In this document: one piece after another, positions 7,443-15,853 of the stretch
How the letters are laid out: each line of letters opens with the position of its first letter
Numbering within the stretch: position 1 is the stretch's first letter
Source of the DNA: Wielerella bovis
GTDB taxonomy: Bacteria; Pseudomonadota; Gammaproteobacteria; Burkholderiales; Neisseriaceae
Assembly (NCBI RefSeq): GCF_022354465.1
Contig: NZ_CP092361.1
Span: 2,014,522-2,078,521 of the forward strand
Direction of reading: 5' to 3'
DNA length: 64,000 bases
Program-made: the position numbers and the translations under genes
The notes under the pieces: generated by a model
What the model was told of the DNA's origin: nothing
Database searches by the model: none
The model's input: the letters and a program-made list of their open reading frames with translations, nothing else

Positions 7443-8509
7443 TCGTTTGCTCCCTTGCTATCTGTTTCAATCACAATTTCATCGCTTGTATCCACTTCAT
7501 TATGCACAGTTTCAGTACTCAACAACTCTTGTCCCAACTCACCAGTCAATTCAGGAGCGGGCAAGCGCGCCAATAATGCACGAATATTGTTAGCATTTTG
7601 CAGCAACATACTGCGATATTCTTGATTTTGATTATTCAACTGGCGAATTTGCTCTTGCAATTCTGCCTTTTCAGACTGCATACGCTCTTTTTGCTGGCTA
7701 ATTGCTTGATTCAAACGACTCAAACTCTGTTCATGTTTTTGTGCTTGCAAGGCAAATTCAATACGGAAACGCTCGGTTTCTTGCGCCAATTTAGTTGCAG
7801 CACGTTCTTGTTCTGCCGCTGCTTTTTCATTCAGTATACGCTCTTGTTCCAATAATGCTTCACGCGCCTCTTTCAACTCTTCTTGCAATTCTTCATTATT
7901 GCTATTGCTGGTAGTTAAGCGCATTTGCGTATCCGTTAATTGTGTTTGCAAAGTATCTAATTGCTCACGCAAACTTTGATTGCGACTATCCAAATTAGCT
8001 TGTGTTTCTGCCGCTGATAATTTTTGGCTTTCCAACTCTTTGGTAATGGTTAAAGAATTGTCTTCAGCTGCACGCAGCTGCTCTTGCAAAGTACTAAAAC
8101 GCACACGATCAGCCGTTAATTGCTGTTCTTGTTCATCAAAACGGTCTTGCCAATCTTTTTCTTTATTTTGAATCGTTTGTTGCAAAAAATTGATTTGATC
8201 GCGTAAATTCACACGTTCTTTTTCCAATAACTGAATTTGCTGTTCTTGAAATTGGATTTTATCGGTCAAATCGTCTACTTCTTTGGCAGATTGCGCCGCA
8301 GTTGCCGCAAATGCCGCAGCCGCTTCACTGGCTTTAGCTTGATTGCGTGCATCTTCCAATTTGTATTGCAACGTTGCTGCTTGCTCTTCGTAATTCAAAC
8401 GCGCTTCACTCAACTGCTCTGCTAATTGCGCATTATCAAGACGCAGTTGATTCATTTTGCCGATGAGGTCTTGTATGCGACTTTCAAGATTTTCTAATGA
8501 TTGGTTCAT
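7439..8509 (-). CDS. Long coiled-coil protein coupled to zapA
   Basis: 356 residues, almost entirely predicted coiled coil: Gln/Glu/Leu/Ala-rich heptads from about residue 1 to 310 (for example NLESRIQDLIGKMNQLRLD at the N-terminus), then a short acidic tail ending DSKGANE. There is no signal peptide and no membrane segment, so it is cytoplasmic. I do not recognise a named family. The four-base overlap with zapA suggests a role at the division ring, as for ZapB-like coiled-coil partners, but ZapB itself is far shorter. This is inference from context. A DUS and AT-rich DNA separate it from gpsA. Confidence 0.8.
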   Translation of the reverse strand: MNQSLENLESRIQDLIGKMNQLRLDNAQLAEQLSEARLNYEEQAATLQYKLEDARNQAKASEAAAAFAATAAQSAKEVDDLTDKIQFQEQQIQLLEKERVNLRDQINFLQQTIQNKEKDWQDRFDEQEQQLTADRVRFSTLQEQLRAAEDNSLTITKELESQKLSAAETQANLDSRNQSLREQLDTLQTQLTDTQMRLTTSNSNNEELQEELKEAREALLEQERILNEKAAAEQERAATKLAQETERFRIEFALQAQKHEQSLSRLNQAISQQKERMQSEKAELQEQIRQLNNQNQEYRSMLLQNANNIRALLARLPAPELTGELGQELLSTETVHNEVDTSDEIVIETDSKGANE

Positions 8510-8583
8510 ATATTTTTCTCGGAAAATTGATAAATTAAGTTTTCAGGCTGCCTTATCAAAATCGAATGTAGCCTGAAAAAAGA

Positions 8584-9573
8584 TTATTCACTTTTTGGTT
8601 CTCGCTGCATCAATCTGTCTACAACATCTTGCGCAGCCAATTCATTGCGTACCAGTTGGAACAACATATCGGTTACAGGCATATCAATTTGGTATTTTGC
8701 CGCCGCATTATGCACTTCCTCAATGGTTGGTACACCTTCGGCAACGTGTCCAATTTCTTTCAAAACTTGATGCAAGGTTTTGCCTTCCGCCAGCCCCAAG
8801 CCAACTTTGCGATTACGCGATAATGCGCCTGTACAAGTCAAAATCAAATCACCCATACCCGCCAAACCCATCATGGTTTTGGGTTGTGCGCCCATTGCCA
8901 CTGCCAAGCGCGTGATTTCTGCTAAACCGCGTGTTACCAAAGCCGCGCGTGCATTCAAACCATAGCCTAAACCATCGGATAAACCCGTTGCAATCGCCAT
9001 AACATTTTTGACCGCGCCACCAACAGATACGCCAATCACATCTTCATTAGCATACAAGCGCATGACTGTGGTATTCAGTTGATGTGTTAATTGATTAATC
9101 CACGCACCATTCTCGGACGCCAAACAAACGGCACAAGGTAATTGTTTTGCCAACTCTTGCGCAAAACTAGGACCCGACAACACCCCAATCTTATCGTTTT
9201 CAGGCAGCACTTCTTTAACCACTTGGAACGTGAGCAAACCCGTATCCAATTCAAAGCCTTTGCACGCCGTTAAAATGGGAAGATGACCACCACCGTTTTG
9301 TTGCAATAATTCCACGCTGGCACGCAGCCCCACCACAGGCGTAACCACCAATACCAGCTCGCTATCCACCAACGCTTCACGCATATCGGTGTAAATGTTT
9401 AAATTATCAGGCAGCCTGAAATTGGGTAAATAACGCTCATTTTGGCGCGTCTCCTGCATCGTTTTTGCATGCGCTGCATTATGTGTCCACATTGCAACAC
9501 GATGATTATGCAAGGAAAAATGTATGCCAAGAGCCGTACCCCAAGCACCCGTTCCCAAAATGGTAATATTCAT
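8584..9573 (-). CDS. gpsA: Glycerol-3-phosphate dehydrogenase [NAD(P)+]
   Basis: 329 residues, standard GpsA length. The N-terminal Rossmann motif GTGAWGTALG is at residues 7-16. LSGPSFAQEL (about 140) and the signature KNVMAIATGLSDGLGYG followed by ARAALVTRGLAEI mark the catalytic domain; the Lys in AVKNVMA is the catalytic one. It reduces dihydroxyacetone phosphate to sn-glycerol-3-phosphate for phospholipid synthesis in the cytoplasm. A DUS inside the gene encodes FRLPDN near residue 55. A DUS precedes the zapA-side gap; the upstream side is an intergenic region shared with the divergent efflux gene. Confidence 0.95.
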   Translation of the reverse strand: MNITILGTGAWGTALGIHFSLHNHRVAMWTHNAAHAKTMQETRQNERYLPNFRLPDNLNIYTDMREALVDSELVLVVTPVVGLRASVELLQQNGGGHLPILTACKGFELDTGLLTFQVVKEVLPENDKIGVLSGPSFAQELAKQLPCAVCLASENGAWINQLTHQLNTTVMRLYANEDVIGVSVGGAVKNVMAIATGLSDGLGYGLNARAALVTRGLAEITRLAVAMGAQPKTMMGLAGMGDLILTCTGALSRNRKVGLGLAEGKTLHQVLKEIGHVAEGVPTIEEVHNAAAKYQIDMPVTDMLFQLVRNELAAQDVVDRLMQREPKSE

Positions 9574-9735
9574 CGTTCGTCCTCATTCCGCTTGTTTTTA
9601 AATGGCCATTTTCAGTTACCCTATTGATACACAATACAGCCATTCGCAATTTTATCACAAGGCTTGCTTTTGTGTTCAAGCAGCCTGAAAATATCACATT
9701 TTCTCAATCAACAAAATAGCTTTCAGGCTGCCTTT

Positions 9736-10149
9736 ATGACCAAAAAAGAACGCATTTTCCAAGCCATATTATTTGAAGCCCTACTCGTGATTATTTCCAC
9801 ACTTTTGCTCGCAGCATTCACATCACACGGCATTGGCGAAATGGGCGCATTATTTATCATCATTTCCCTGATTGCATTAGCATGGAATATGCTATTTAAC
9901 TGGTTATTTGACCAAAAATTTACCGCACCACGCATTGAACGCAGCCTGAAAATCCGCGCATTGCACGCCACATTATTTGAAGGCGGCTTAATGCTACTTA
10001 CCGTACCACTAATTGCATGGTGGCTCAACATCACATGGTGGCACGCCATTATTATGGACATCGGCATGACACTTGGCGTGATGATTTACACCGTAATTTT
10101 TCATTGGTGCTATGACCATTTGCGTGAAAAAATCAAAAAGGCAGCCTGA
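9736..10149 (+). CDS. PACE-family efflux transporter
   Basis: 137 residues with four predicted membrane helices arranged as two bacterial-transmembrane-pair repeats. The start TKKERIFQAILFEALLV carries the membrane Glu (in FEAL) conserved in AceI-type PACE pumps, and the repeat recurs as ARILHATLFEGGLMLLTVP-like sequence in the second half (about residue 80). PACE proteins export chlorhexidine, acriflavine or related compounds by proton exchange. The ATG directly follows a DUS. The last codons and the stop are supplied by a DUS (AAA AAG GCA GCC TGA). The neighbours do not suggest a substrate. Confidence 0.85.
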   Translation: MTKKERIFQAILFEALLVIISTLLLAAFTSHGIGEMGALFIIISLIALAWNMLFNWLFDQKFTAPRIERSLKIRALHATLFEGGLMLLTVPLIAWWLNITWWHAIIMDIGMTLGVMIYTVIFHWCYDHLREKIKKAA

Positions 10150-10161
10150 AAACATAAATAA

Positions 10162-10195
10162 AAAAAGACCGCTTAAAAAATTAAGCGGTCTTTTT
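10162..10195 (-). terminator. Terminator of tRNA-Leu
   Basis: Stem AAAAAGACCGCTTAA paired with TTAAGCGGTCTTTTT around an A-rich loop. It lies eight bases beyond the 3' end of the minus-strand tRNA and also faces the end of the PACE gene, so it is probably bidirectional. Confidence 0.85.
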
Positions 10196-10202
10196 AGCGA
10201 TT

Positions 10203-10287
10203 TGGTGCCCAGGGTCGGACTCGAACCGACACACCTTGCGGCGGGGGATTTTGAGTCCCCTGCGTCTACCAATTTCGCCACCTGGGC
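10203..10287 (-). tRNA. tRNA-Leu (anticodon CAA)
   Basis: The reverse complement reads GCCCAGGTGGCGAAATTGGT at the 5' end and ends GACCCTGGGCACCA, so the acceptor stem pairs fully and CCA is encoded. The anticodon stem GGGGA/TCCCC encloses the loop CTCAAAA, giving CAA. The long variable arm (CCGCCGCAAGGTG) and GGTTCGAGTCC T-arm are those of a class II leucine tRNA. It decodes UUG codons. Confidence 0.97.
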
Positions 10288-10423
10288 TTCTTGGGAAAGA
10301 TTTGAATTATACGGATAATATAAATTTTGTAAAGACTCTATTGGCGAGAGAATTTTTACCCATTGTTTTTTATATAGATTAAATTGAAATATTTTTTCAG
10401 GCTGTATCCTTTGCAAAATCTGA

Positions 10424-10505
10424 ACTACTGGGTCAGATTCCCGAATCCCACATTTTGTATATTTAACAATGATTTTATTCCAAAACCATATCAAATACAC
10501 AACCC
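10424..10505. repeat. Degenerate repeat shared with 52480-52562
   Basis: The stretch from GTCAGATTC through ATATTTAACAATGATTT to TCAAATACA has an obvious counterpart near 52485-52560 (GTCAGATTC ... ATATTTAACAATCATTTG ... TCAAATACA) at roughly 70 percent identity by eye. Its nature is unknown. Confidence 0.5.
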
Positions 10506-10564
10506 ACTTCTGTTTTGCAAAAAACACTTTCTTTATTAAAAAGCTGCCTGAAAAACATTTCAAT

Positions 10565-11563
10565 TTATTTTTTCTTCAAAATATACTTACGCACCGCCGC
10601 ATTATGTTCTTCCAGCGTATGACTAAATTGACTTTTGCCCGTATTATCCATGCGCGAGACAAAATACAAATATTTGCTGCTGGATGGATTTGCCACCGCT
10701 TGTAACGCTGCACGACTCGGCAAAGCAATCGGCGTTGGCGGTAAACCATGCCGCGTATAAGTGTTATACGGTGTATCGCGCTGCAAATCCGCCTTACGAA
10801 TGCGCCCTTTATATGCATCGCCCATGCCATAAATGACAGTTGGGTCTGTTTGCAAGCGCATATTAATCGCCAAACGATTGCGAAATACCGCCGCCACATC
10901 GCCACGGTCATCAGCATGCGCTGTTTCTTTTTCCACCAAACTCGCCATAATCAGCAATTCATACGGATTTTTATACGGCAAGCTGGTATCACGTTCCTTC
11001 CACGCTTTGTCTAATTCTTTTTGCATAGCTTTATAGGCAGCCTGAAAAATCTGCAAATCACTGCTTTCCGCCGCAATTTCATAACTTTCGGGAAAAAACA
11101 GCCCTTCTGGATTATCCGAAATCGCATTTGGGTCAATTTTGCGCAACAATTCCGCATGGCTCATATGGCGCGTATCGTGTTTGATATTTGCCGTTTGGTT
11201 AATGACATGGCGCATTTGTGAAAACTTCATACCCTCTATAATTTGCACGCGCACCGTATCAGGGCTATTTTGACGCAAACGCTTAATTACTTCCCATGCC
11301 GAAAATTGGGCAGGAAAACGATAACTACCCATACTCAACTGATTATGCACACCCATTGCATACGCCGTTGCCACCAAAACCGTGCGATTAAAGATTTTGC
11401 CATCTTGCGCCATTTTGCGACTGACAGCAGAAATGCCTTGCCCCTTTTCTACCGTTACACGATAAGGCAATCCATTGTTTTTTGGTATAAATAATAAAGC
11501 GGAGAACACAGTAATCACCACAACAGGCACGGCAATCAGCAAAACTTTAAGCAATTTAGACAT
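10565..11563 (-). CDS. mltG: Endolytic murein transglycosylase MltG
   Basis: About 332 residues from the ATG at 11563; a start five codons upstream is also possible and neither has a strong ribosome site. An N-terminal membrane anchor (LLKVLLIAVPVVVITVFSAL) is followed by a LysM-like region and the YceG domain. The catalytic Glu is in ASLVEKET (about residue 220), with AVFRNRL and LQTDPTVIYG downstream. MltG cuts nascent glycan strands in the periplasm and sets their length. A DUS lies in the gene near 11040 (IFQAAYKAM). The gene ends 19 bases from a DUS; upstream are DUS copies and the Zur-controlled ribosomal genes. Confidence 0.93.
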   Translation of the reverse strand: MSKLLKVLLIAVPVVVITVFSALLFIPKNNGLPYRVTVEKGQGISAVSRKMAQDGKIFNRTVLVATAYAMGVHNQLSMGSYRFPAQFSAWEVIKRLRQNSPDTVRVQIIEGMKFSQMRHVINQTANIKHDTRHMSHAELLRKIDPNAISDNPEGLFFPESYEIAAESSDLQIFQAAYKAMQKELDKAWKERDTSLPYKNPYELLIMASLVEKETAHADDRGDVAAVFRNRLAINMRLQTDPTVIYGMGDAYKGRIRKADLQRDTPYNTYTRHGLPPTPIALPSRAALQAVANPSSSKYLYFVSRMDNTGKSQFSHTLEEHNAAVRKYILKKK

Positions 11564-11691
11564 AATATTCAGCAACAAAAAAATAAGATTTTAGCCGATA
11601 TTGAAAAGATTGAGACAGCCTGAAAAAATAAAAAAGTTTCAGGCTGCCTGAAACGTCATGCTGATTCTAAAACTTGCATTTGCTTCATCAT

Positions 11692-11706
11692 TGTTATACT
11701 ATAACA
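11692..11706 (+). promoter_or_regulatory. Zur operator upstream of rpmE2-rpmJ2
   Basis: TGTTATACTATAACA is a 15 bp inverted repeat that fits the neisserial Zur consensus I recall (TGTTATDNHATAACA) at every position, and the enterobacterial Zur core. It overlaps the likely -10 region (TATACT 11695-11700, with TTGCAT 15 bases further up) of the zinc-free ribosomal protein pair that starts at 11731. Zinc-loaded Zur would repress it. Confidence 0.85.
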
Positions 11707-11730
11707 TTTTAAGTTAGTAGGAATAACACC

Positions 11731-12006
11731 ATGAAACAAGGCATTCACCCCGAAGATTATCGCACCATTTTATTTTACGACAGCAGCGCTGAGCAAGGTT
11801 GGCTGATTCGTTCATGCGCCAATACACATGGCAAAACAATGGTTTGGACAGATGGTCAAGAATATCCCGTGTTTATGCTAGATACATCTGCCGCATCGCA
11901 TCCTGTGTACACAGGCAAACAACGCGAGCATAACAAAGAAGGTCGTGCAAGCGTGTTCAATCAACGTTTTGCAGGCATGATGTCAGCATTTAGAAAGGAT
12001 AAATAA
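11731..12006 (+). CDS. rpmE2: 50S ribosomal protein L31, type B (zinc-independent)
   Basis: 91 residues starting [19 protein letters not shown], a type B L31. It lacks the CXXC zinc ribbon of the type A protein (only one Cys, in IRSCANTHG), and is longer, as expected. In zinc shortage this form replaces the zinc-binding L31 on ribosomes and frees zinc. A Zur box sits directly upstream and the type B L36 gene overlaps its stop by one base, so both form a zinc-starvation operon. Ribosome site: GTAGGAATAACACC before the ATG. Confidence 0.95.
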   Translation: MKQGIHPEDYRTILFYDSSAEQGWLIRSCANTHGKTMVWTDGQEYPVFMLDTSAASHPVYTGKQREHNKEGRASVFNQRFAGMMSAFRKDK

Positions 12007-12131
12007 TGCAAGTATTGTCTTCTTTGAAAGCAGCAAAAATACGTCATCGTGATTGCCAAGTGGTGCGTCGCAAGGGCAAAGTTTATGTAATTTGCAAATC
12101 TAATCCGCGTTTTAAGGCACGACAACGGTAA
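12006..12131 (+). CDS. rpmJ2: 50S ribosomal protein L36, type B (zinc-independent)
   Basis: 41 residues: starts [17 protein letters not shown] and ends NPRFKARQR. It has the L36 core [11 protein letters not shown] but two of the four zinc ligands of classic L36 are replaced (the first Cys, and the His in NPRH which is Phe here), so it is the zinc-free YkgO-type paralogue. The ATG shares its A with the L31B stop codon (TAATG), giving tight translational coupling. A hairpin terminator follows within five bases. Confidence 0.93.
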   Translation: MQVLSSLKAAKIRHRDCQVVRRKGKVYVICKSNPRFKARQR

Positions 12132-12135
12132 AATG

Positions 12136-12172
12136 AAAAACGGATTGTGTTGTATGACACAATCCGTTTTTT
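12136..12172 (+). terminator. Terminator of the L31B-L36B operon
   Basis: Stem CGGATTGTGT / ACACAATCCG with flanking A and T runs extending it, followed by a run of six T. No DUS is involved. It starts five bases after the L36B stop. Confidence 0.9.
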
Positions 12173-12199
12173 GTAGAAAGTGGGTTTTCAGGCTGCCTA

Positions 12200-12637
12200 T
12201 TAGATGATTTTTTCCATTAAAACAGCATCTTCCCCATCGCGATAATACTTCTGTCGCACAGTGGTGGCAGAAAAACCCAGTTTGCGATACAAATTCTGTG
12301 CGACATGGTTGGATGCACGAACTTCTAGCATAATCCGCACAATATTTGCGGTAGAGGCAGCCTGAAACATTTCTTGCATCAACATTTGTGCGATACCTTG
12401 TTGGCGATATTCTGTGGCAGTAGCGATAAGATGCAGCTCCATTTCGTCCACAATTGTTTGCCATACGATAAAGGCGAGTATGGCTCCCTGTTTATTTTGC
12501 GCGACCAATACAGTGTCCAAATCAGATTGCAGCACGGATTGCCACCATGCCAATGACCATGCCGAAGAATTGGTTGCTGCATCTATCGCCATGATTTCAG
12601 GAAGTTGTTCAGATGTTGCGTGAGAAATATGTATCAT
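12200..12637 (-). CDS. rimI: Ribosomal protein bS18-alanine N-acetyltransferase RimI
   Basis: 145 residues, a single GNAT domain of normal RimI length. The acetyl-CoA loop YRQQGIAQMLM (near residue 75) and the RimI-typical LEVRASNHVAQNLYRKLGF (near 105) with the C-terminal YYRDGEDAVLM are present. It acetylates the N-terminal alanine of ribosomal protein S18 in the cytoplasm. A DUS inside the gene encodes FQAAST near residue 90. It faces the L31B-L36B operon, each with its own termination signals. Confidence 0.92.
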   Translation of the reverse strand: MIHISHATSEQLPEIMAIDAATNSSAWSLAWWQSVLQSDLDTVLVAQNKQGAILAFIVWQTIVDEMELHLIATATEYRQQGIAQMLMQEMFQAASTANIVRIMLEVRASNHVAQNLYRKLGFSATTVRQKYYRDGEDAVLMEKII

Positions 12638-12702
12638 GACATTTTGTTTCGAAAATAGGTTTTCAGGCTACCTTTTTATAATTAGGCAGCCTGAAAAATA
12701 CT

Positions 12703-13590
12703 TTATAACTGGCGTAATCGTGTTTCACTCGGTGCGTAATAATACGCGCCAGAAACGGCTTGGGTCAGGCGTTCCAACAGCAAATCGGTCTGCCCGTCTG
12801 CTACATCGCCAAACATATGCTGCAACTGCGCTTCAATATTGTGTAACGTACCAGCATACGCAATAAACGCCAATCCGTGTTCGCCCGAAGCCGTGCCATA
12901 GGGCAAACTGCGGCGCACAATTTTTAAACCTTTGCCATCTTCTTTGATATTGGTACGCGCGATATGTGAACGAGGGTGGCGAATATCTTTGCTAAATTCT
13001 TCGTTACTTTCTTTGCTGCGTGCCACACTTTCTTCTTGTTCAGCGATGCTGTATGTATTCCATTTGGCTAAATCGTGGCGATAACGCTGCATCAAAATAT
13101 AGCTGCCACCGTGTTCATTCAAACCAATAGACAGGATTTTTTCTGCGCCATGTGGATTTTCGGTGCCGTCCACAAAGCCATCCAAACCGCGTTCTTGGTG
13201 GCGACGGAAACCGTGTGTTTCGTTGCATACTTCAATCGCTGTGCCAAACGCTGCCAGCACGTCCATTGCTAACGTGAAATTGCTATCGTGATGATTGGAT
13301 TGGATGTGCAACAATAAATCATGTTGCGTGGCAGGTGCGTGCGTATTGCCTTTGCCGTATGTGGGGAAATTTTTTAATTCGGGCGCTTCGGCAGCATGTT
13401 TCAGGCTGCCCCAAAAATCTGCGCCAAATGCAATGCTTAAACCAATTTGGTCTTCGGGATAACGCGCTTGAATATGTGATAATTTATCCAATGCAAGAGC
13501 GCAAGCAGCGGCGATTTTTTCAGGCTGCTTGATATTGGCTTCAATAAACAAACCAAATTGTGCGTGTTCGTTGAGCAAAATTTCTTTCAT
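12703..13590 (-). CDS. DyP-type haem peroxidase
   Basis: 295 residues from the ATG at 13590, chosen because AGGA lies nine bases upstream; an earlier in-frame start has no such site. The distal-side motif GFVDGTENP (GXXDG family motif with catalytic Asp) is near residue 145, and a distal Arg region (RSLPYG) and haem-ligand His region follow. There is no signal peptide or twin-arginine motif, so it is cytoplasmic, like YfeX rather than EfeB. DyP enzymes oxidise dyes and porphyrinogens with peroxide. Two DUS lie within it (near 13400 and 13520, one encoding KQPEK). Confidence 0.9.
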   Translation of the reverse strand: MKEILLNEHAQFGLFIEANIKQPEKIAAACALALDKLSHIQARYPEDQIGLSIAFGADFWGSLKHAAEAPELKNFPTYGKGNTHAPATQHDLLLHIQSNHHDSNFTLAMDVLAAFGTAIEVCNETHGFRRHQERGLDGFVDGTENPHGAEKILSIGLNEHGGSYILMQRYRHDLAKWNTYSIAEQEESVARSKESNEEFSKDIRHPRSHIARTNIKEDGKGLKIVRRSLPYGTASGEHGLAFIAYAGTLHNIEAQLQHMFGDVADGQTDLLLERLTQAVSGAYYYAPSETRLRQL

Positions 13591-13754
13591 GATGCGTGTT
13601 CCTGTGGTCAATGATTTGATGCGTGATTATACGATTTTTGCGTGAGAAAAAAACAGGGAATTGCACATTTGTATGATGACGAAAGCAGCTTGGTTATCCG
13701 TACTATTAATTATTTTTAATGAAGTGTGATTCGTATGGCAGAAATCTTCAGGCT

Positions 13755-13897
13755 GAAACCTTTGCAAAACCCCAGATTTGAGCACAGTTCAAAGCGATAG
13801 TATCACAAAACGTGCAGACATATCATGTAGATAGGCAAGCGTTTGAGAAACGCATCGCGCAGAAATGTGCCAAAAATGGGGATTTTGCAAAGGTTTC
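13755..13897. repeat. 143 bp inverted-repeat element with CTTTGCAAA ends
   Basis: Starts GAAACCTTTGCAAAACCCC and ends GGGGATTTTGCAAAGGTTTC. A second copy at 29886-30028 differs at only a few bases. AGGCT occurs on both sides, consistent with a 5 bp target duplication made inside a DUS. It has no coding capacity. The ends resemble those I remember for IS5-group elements such as IS1106, so a MITE derived from one is likely. Confidence 0.85.
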
Positions 13898-13930
13898 AGG
13901 CTGCCTAAATCAAATCCACCATAAAATATA

Positions 13931-14094
13931 AGAACCTGTATTCACAATCTTAATAGCTTGCTTTTATCGCCACTTCATGCGCCTACTGCATTGGCTTTTC
14001 ATGCCAATATGTTCAATATTGGCATGAAAAGTCGCCTTGTATTCGCAAGAATTATCAATAAAATCAAGCCACCAATCTTATGAATACAGGTTCT
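13931..14094. repeat. 164 bp inverted-repeat element with AGAACCTGTATTCA ends
   Basis: Terminal 14 bp repeats AGAACCTGTATTCA and TGAATACAGGTTCT are perfect complements. Inside is a second palindrome, TTTTCATGCCAATAT paired with ATATTGGCATGAAAA. No protein is encoded, so it fits a non-autonomous transposable element. Together with the 143 bp element it fills the 572 bp gap between the DyP gene and the acyltransferase; no gene was seen there. Confidence 0.7.
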
Positions 14095-14162
14095 AACTCA
14101 ACAAGTTCTGTTAAAATCAGTTAAAATCTTGTGTTTGATTGTTCAACCCATCGGGTTTCAAA

Positions 14163-14828
14163 ATGAAATCATCTAATTTTCTCGCCATGTTGATTGCGCG
14201 AAGTTTGTACGCGCTGGTGGCATTTATCACAGGCATACGCCCAAAATTTGAAGGCAATATTTCTTTTGGTACAGAACGCAAAGTTTATTTTGCCAACCAT
14301 GCCAGTCATGGCGATTTTGTGATGGTGTGGGTTTCCTTGCCAAAAAAATGGCGCGACAAAGCACGTCCTGTTGCAGGCGCAGATTATTGGCTCAAAAGTC
14401 CCCTACGCCGTTTTATTATCAACCAAGTTTTCAATGGTTTATTGATTATGCGTAACGGCAACGACCCCAAAGCCATCACGCAACAAATGACCGATGCGCT
14501 GGCACAAAATGTGTCCTTGATTATTTTCCCCGAAGGCACACGCAATACTGATGACAATATTTTATTGTTACCATTCAAAAGTGGCATTTATCATTTAGCG
14601 CGTGAAAACCCCGATGTCGGTTTTGTGCCGATTTGGATTGACAATATCAACCGCGTATTGCCCAAAGGCAAGGTCATTCCTGTGCCAATGATTTGCGAAG
14701 TGAATTTTGGCGAAGAATTGTATCTGCAAGAAAACGAAGACAAAGACGCTTTTTTGCAACGCGCTCGTGAAGCCATGCTCGCACTCGCACCTGCCCACAA
14801 ACGCGCCCAATATGCTGAAAAAGGATAA
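14163..14828 (+). CDS. Lysophospholipid acyltransferase (PlsC-like)
   Basis: 221 residues from the ATG at 14163; a TTG eight codons upstream is possible but less likely. The acyltransferase motifs are NHASHGDF (HX4D, about residue 45) and FPEGTRN (about 125). An N-terminal hydrophobic segment anchors it to the membrane. The family moves acyl chains to lysophosphatidic acid or related lipids. The next gene, four bases downstream, is a CDP-diacylglycerol synthase homologue, so the pair probably makes or remodels phosphatidic acid and activates it. The true substrate is not certain, since this is shorter than classic PlsC. Confidence 0.85.
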   Translation: MKSSNFLAMLIARSLYALVAFITGIRPKFEGNISFGTERKVYFANHASHGDFVMVWVSLPKKWRDKARPVAGADYWLKSPLRRFIINQVFNGLLIMRNGNDPKAITQQMTDALAQNVSLIIFPEGTRNTDDNILLLPFKSGIYHLARENPDVGFVPIWIDNINRVLPKGKVIPVPMICEVNFGEELYLQENEDKDAFLQRAREAMLALAPAHKRAQYAEKG

Positions 14829-14831
14829 ACC

Positions 14832-15767
14832 ATGCCTACTTCCAATTTTCCTGCTCTGGCAGCAATGGTCTTTGCTGGCATCTTTGTTTTATTGGCGATT
14901 GCCGCGTTTTCAGGCTACCTTTTGCAAAAACGTCCACAATATGCGCACAATTTAATGCTCAAAGAATTTAATACGCGCGTGTATTCATGGTTCGCCATGA
15001 CGGTAATTTTATTGGTGGCATTTTGGCTGGGACGCAGCGGTATGATTCTGTTGTTTCTTATCGCGTCCTATGCCGCCATGCGCGAATTTATGTCGCAAGT
15101 GTACCGCTATCGTGGCGACCACAATGCCGTAGCCACTTGTTTCTACATACTTTTGCCGCTGCAATATTATTTTATTTGGACAGATTGGCACAGTATGTTT
15201 ACCGTGTTAATCCCCGTGTACGCCTTTTTGCTATTGCCGATTATTGTGCAATTATCCAGCGGCTCCAAAACTGAATTTTTTGAACGCACCGCCAAAATTC
15301 AATGGGGCGTGATGATAACCGTATATTGTTTATCGCACGTTCCTGCGTTGATGAGTTTGCCCATCAAACATTTTGCGGGCAAAAATATTTTATTGCTATT
15401 GTTTATGCTGGTGGTCGTGCATACTGGCGACGTGGCTTATTATTTATGGCGGCGTACGGGCGGTACACAAGGCGGTCGCCGTACCACAACGGGTGCAATC
15501 GTCAGCATTGTCATTGCAACATTTGTTGCCACTTGTTTATTCTGGATAACACCATTTAATCCATTTCAGGCTGCCTTAACAGGTTTATTATTGAGTGTAA
15601 TGGGCTTTTTTGGTGGTACTGTCATGCAACAAATCAAACACAGCTTTGGCATACATCACTGGGGACGCCCTGCCCCACGCGGACACAGCAGCGTACTAGA
15701 CCGTGCCGACAGCATTTGTTTTGCCGCGCCAGTGTTCTATCATATTGTGCGGTATTATTGGACGTAA
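14832..15767 (+). CDS. CDP-diacylglycerol synthase-like membrane protein (CdsA/YnbB family)
   Basis: 311 residues with about eight membrane helices. The C-terminus shows GHSSVLDRADSICFAAPVF, which matches the CdsA signature ending (HGG-x-DR-x-D) with HSS in place of HGG, and KHSFGIHHWGR in place of the usual KR...KD stretch. CdsA makes CDP-diacylglycerol from phosphatidic acid and CTP in the inner membrane. The divergence suggests a paralogue (YnbB-like) rather than the essential CdsA. It is four bases from the acyltransferase gene and ends in a DUS region. Confidence 0.8.
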   Translation: MPTSNFPALAAMVFAGIFVLLAIAAFSGYLLQKRPQYAHNLMLKEFNTRVYSWFAMTVILLVAFWLGRSGMILLFLIASYAAMREFMSQVYRYRGDHNAVATCFYILLPLQYYFIWTDWHSMFTVLIPVYAFLLLPIIVQLSSGSKTEFFERTAKIQWGVMITVYCLSHVPALMSLPIKHFAGKNILLLLFMLVVVHTGDVAYYLWRRTGGTQGGRRTTTGAIVSIVIATFVATCLFWITPFNPFQAALTGLLLSVMGFFGGTVMQQIKHSFGIHHWGRPAPRGHSSVLDRADSICFAAPVFYHIVRYYWT

Positions 15768-15853
15768 TTTATTGATTTTCAGGCTGCCTTTTTATATAAA
15801 TACACATAAATAGGCAGCCTGAAAACTATTTTATTTATTTTTAAGAGAAATAT

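Noticed and set aside
10009..10563. Minus-strand 184-residue frame including the tRNA
   Set aside because: Reads through the tRNA-Leu gene, its terminator and the PACE gene; contains no recognisable domain.
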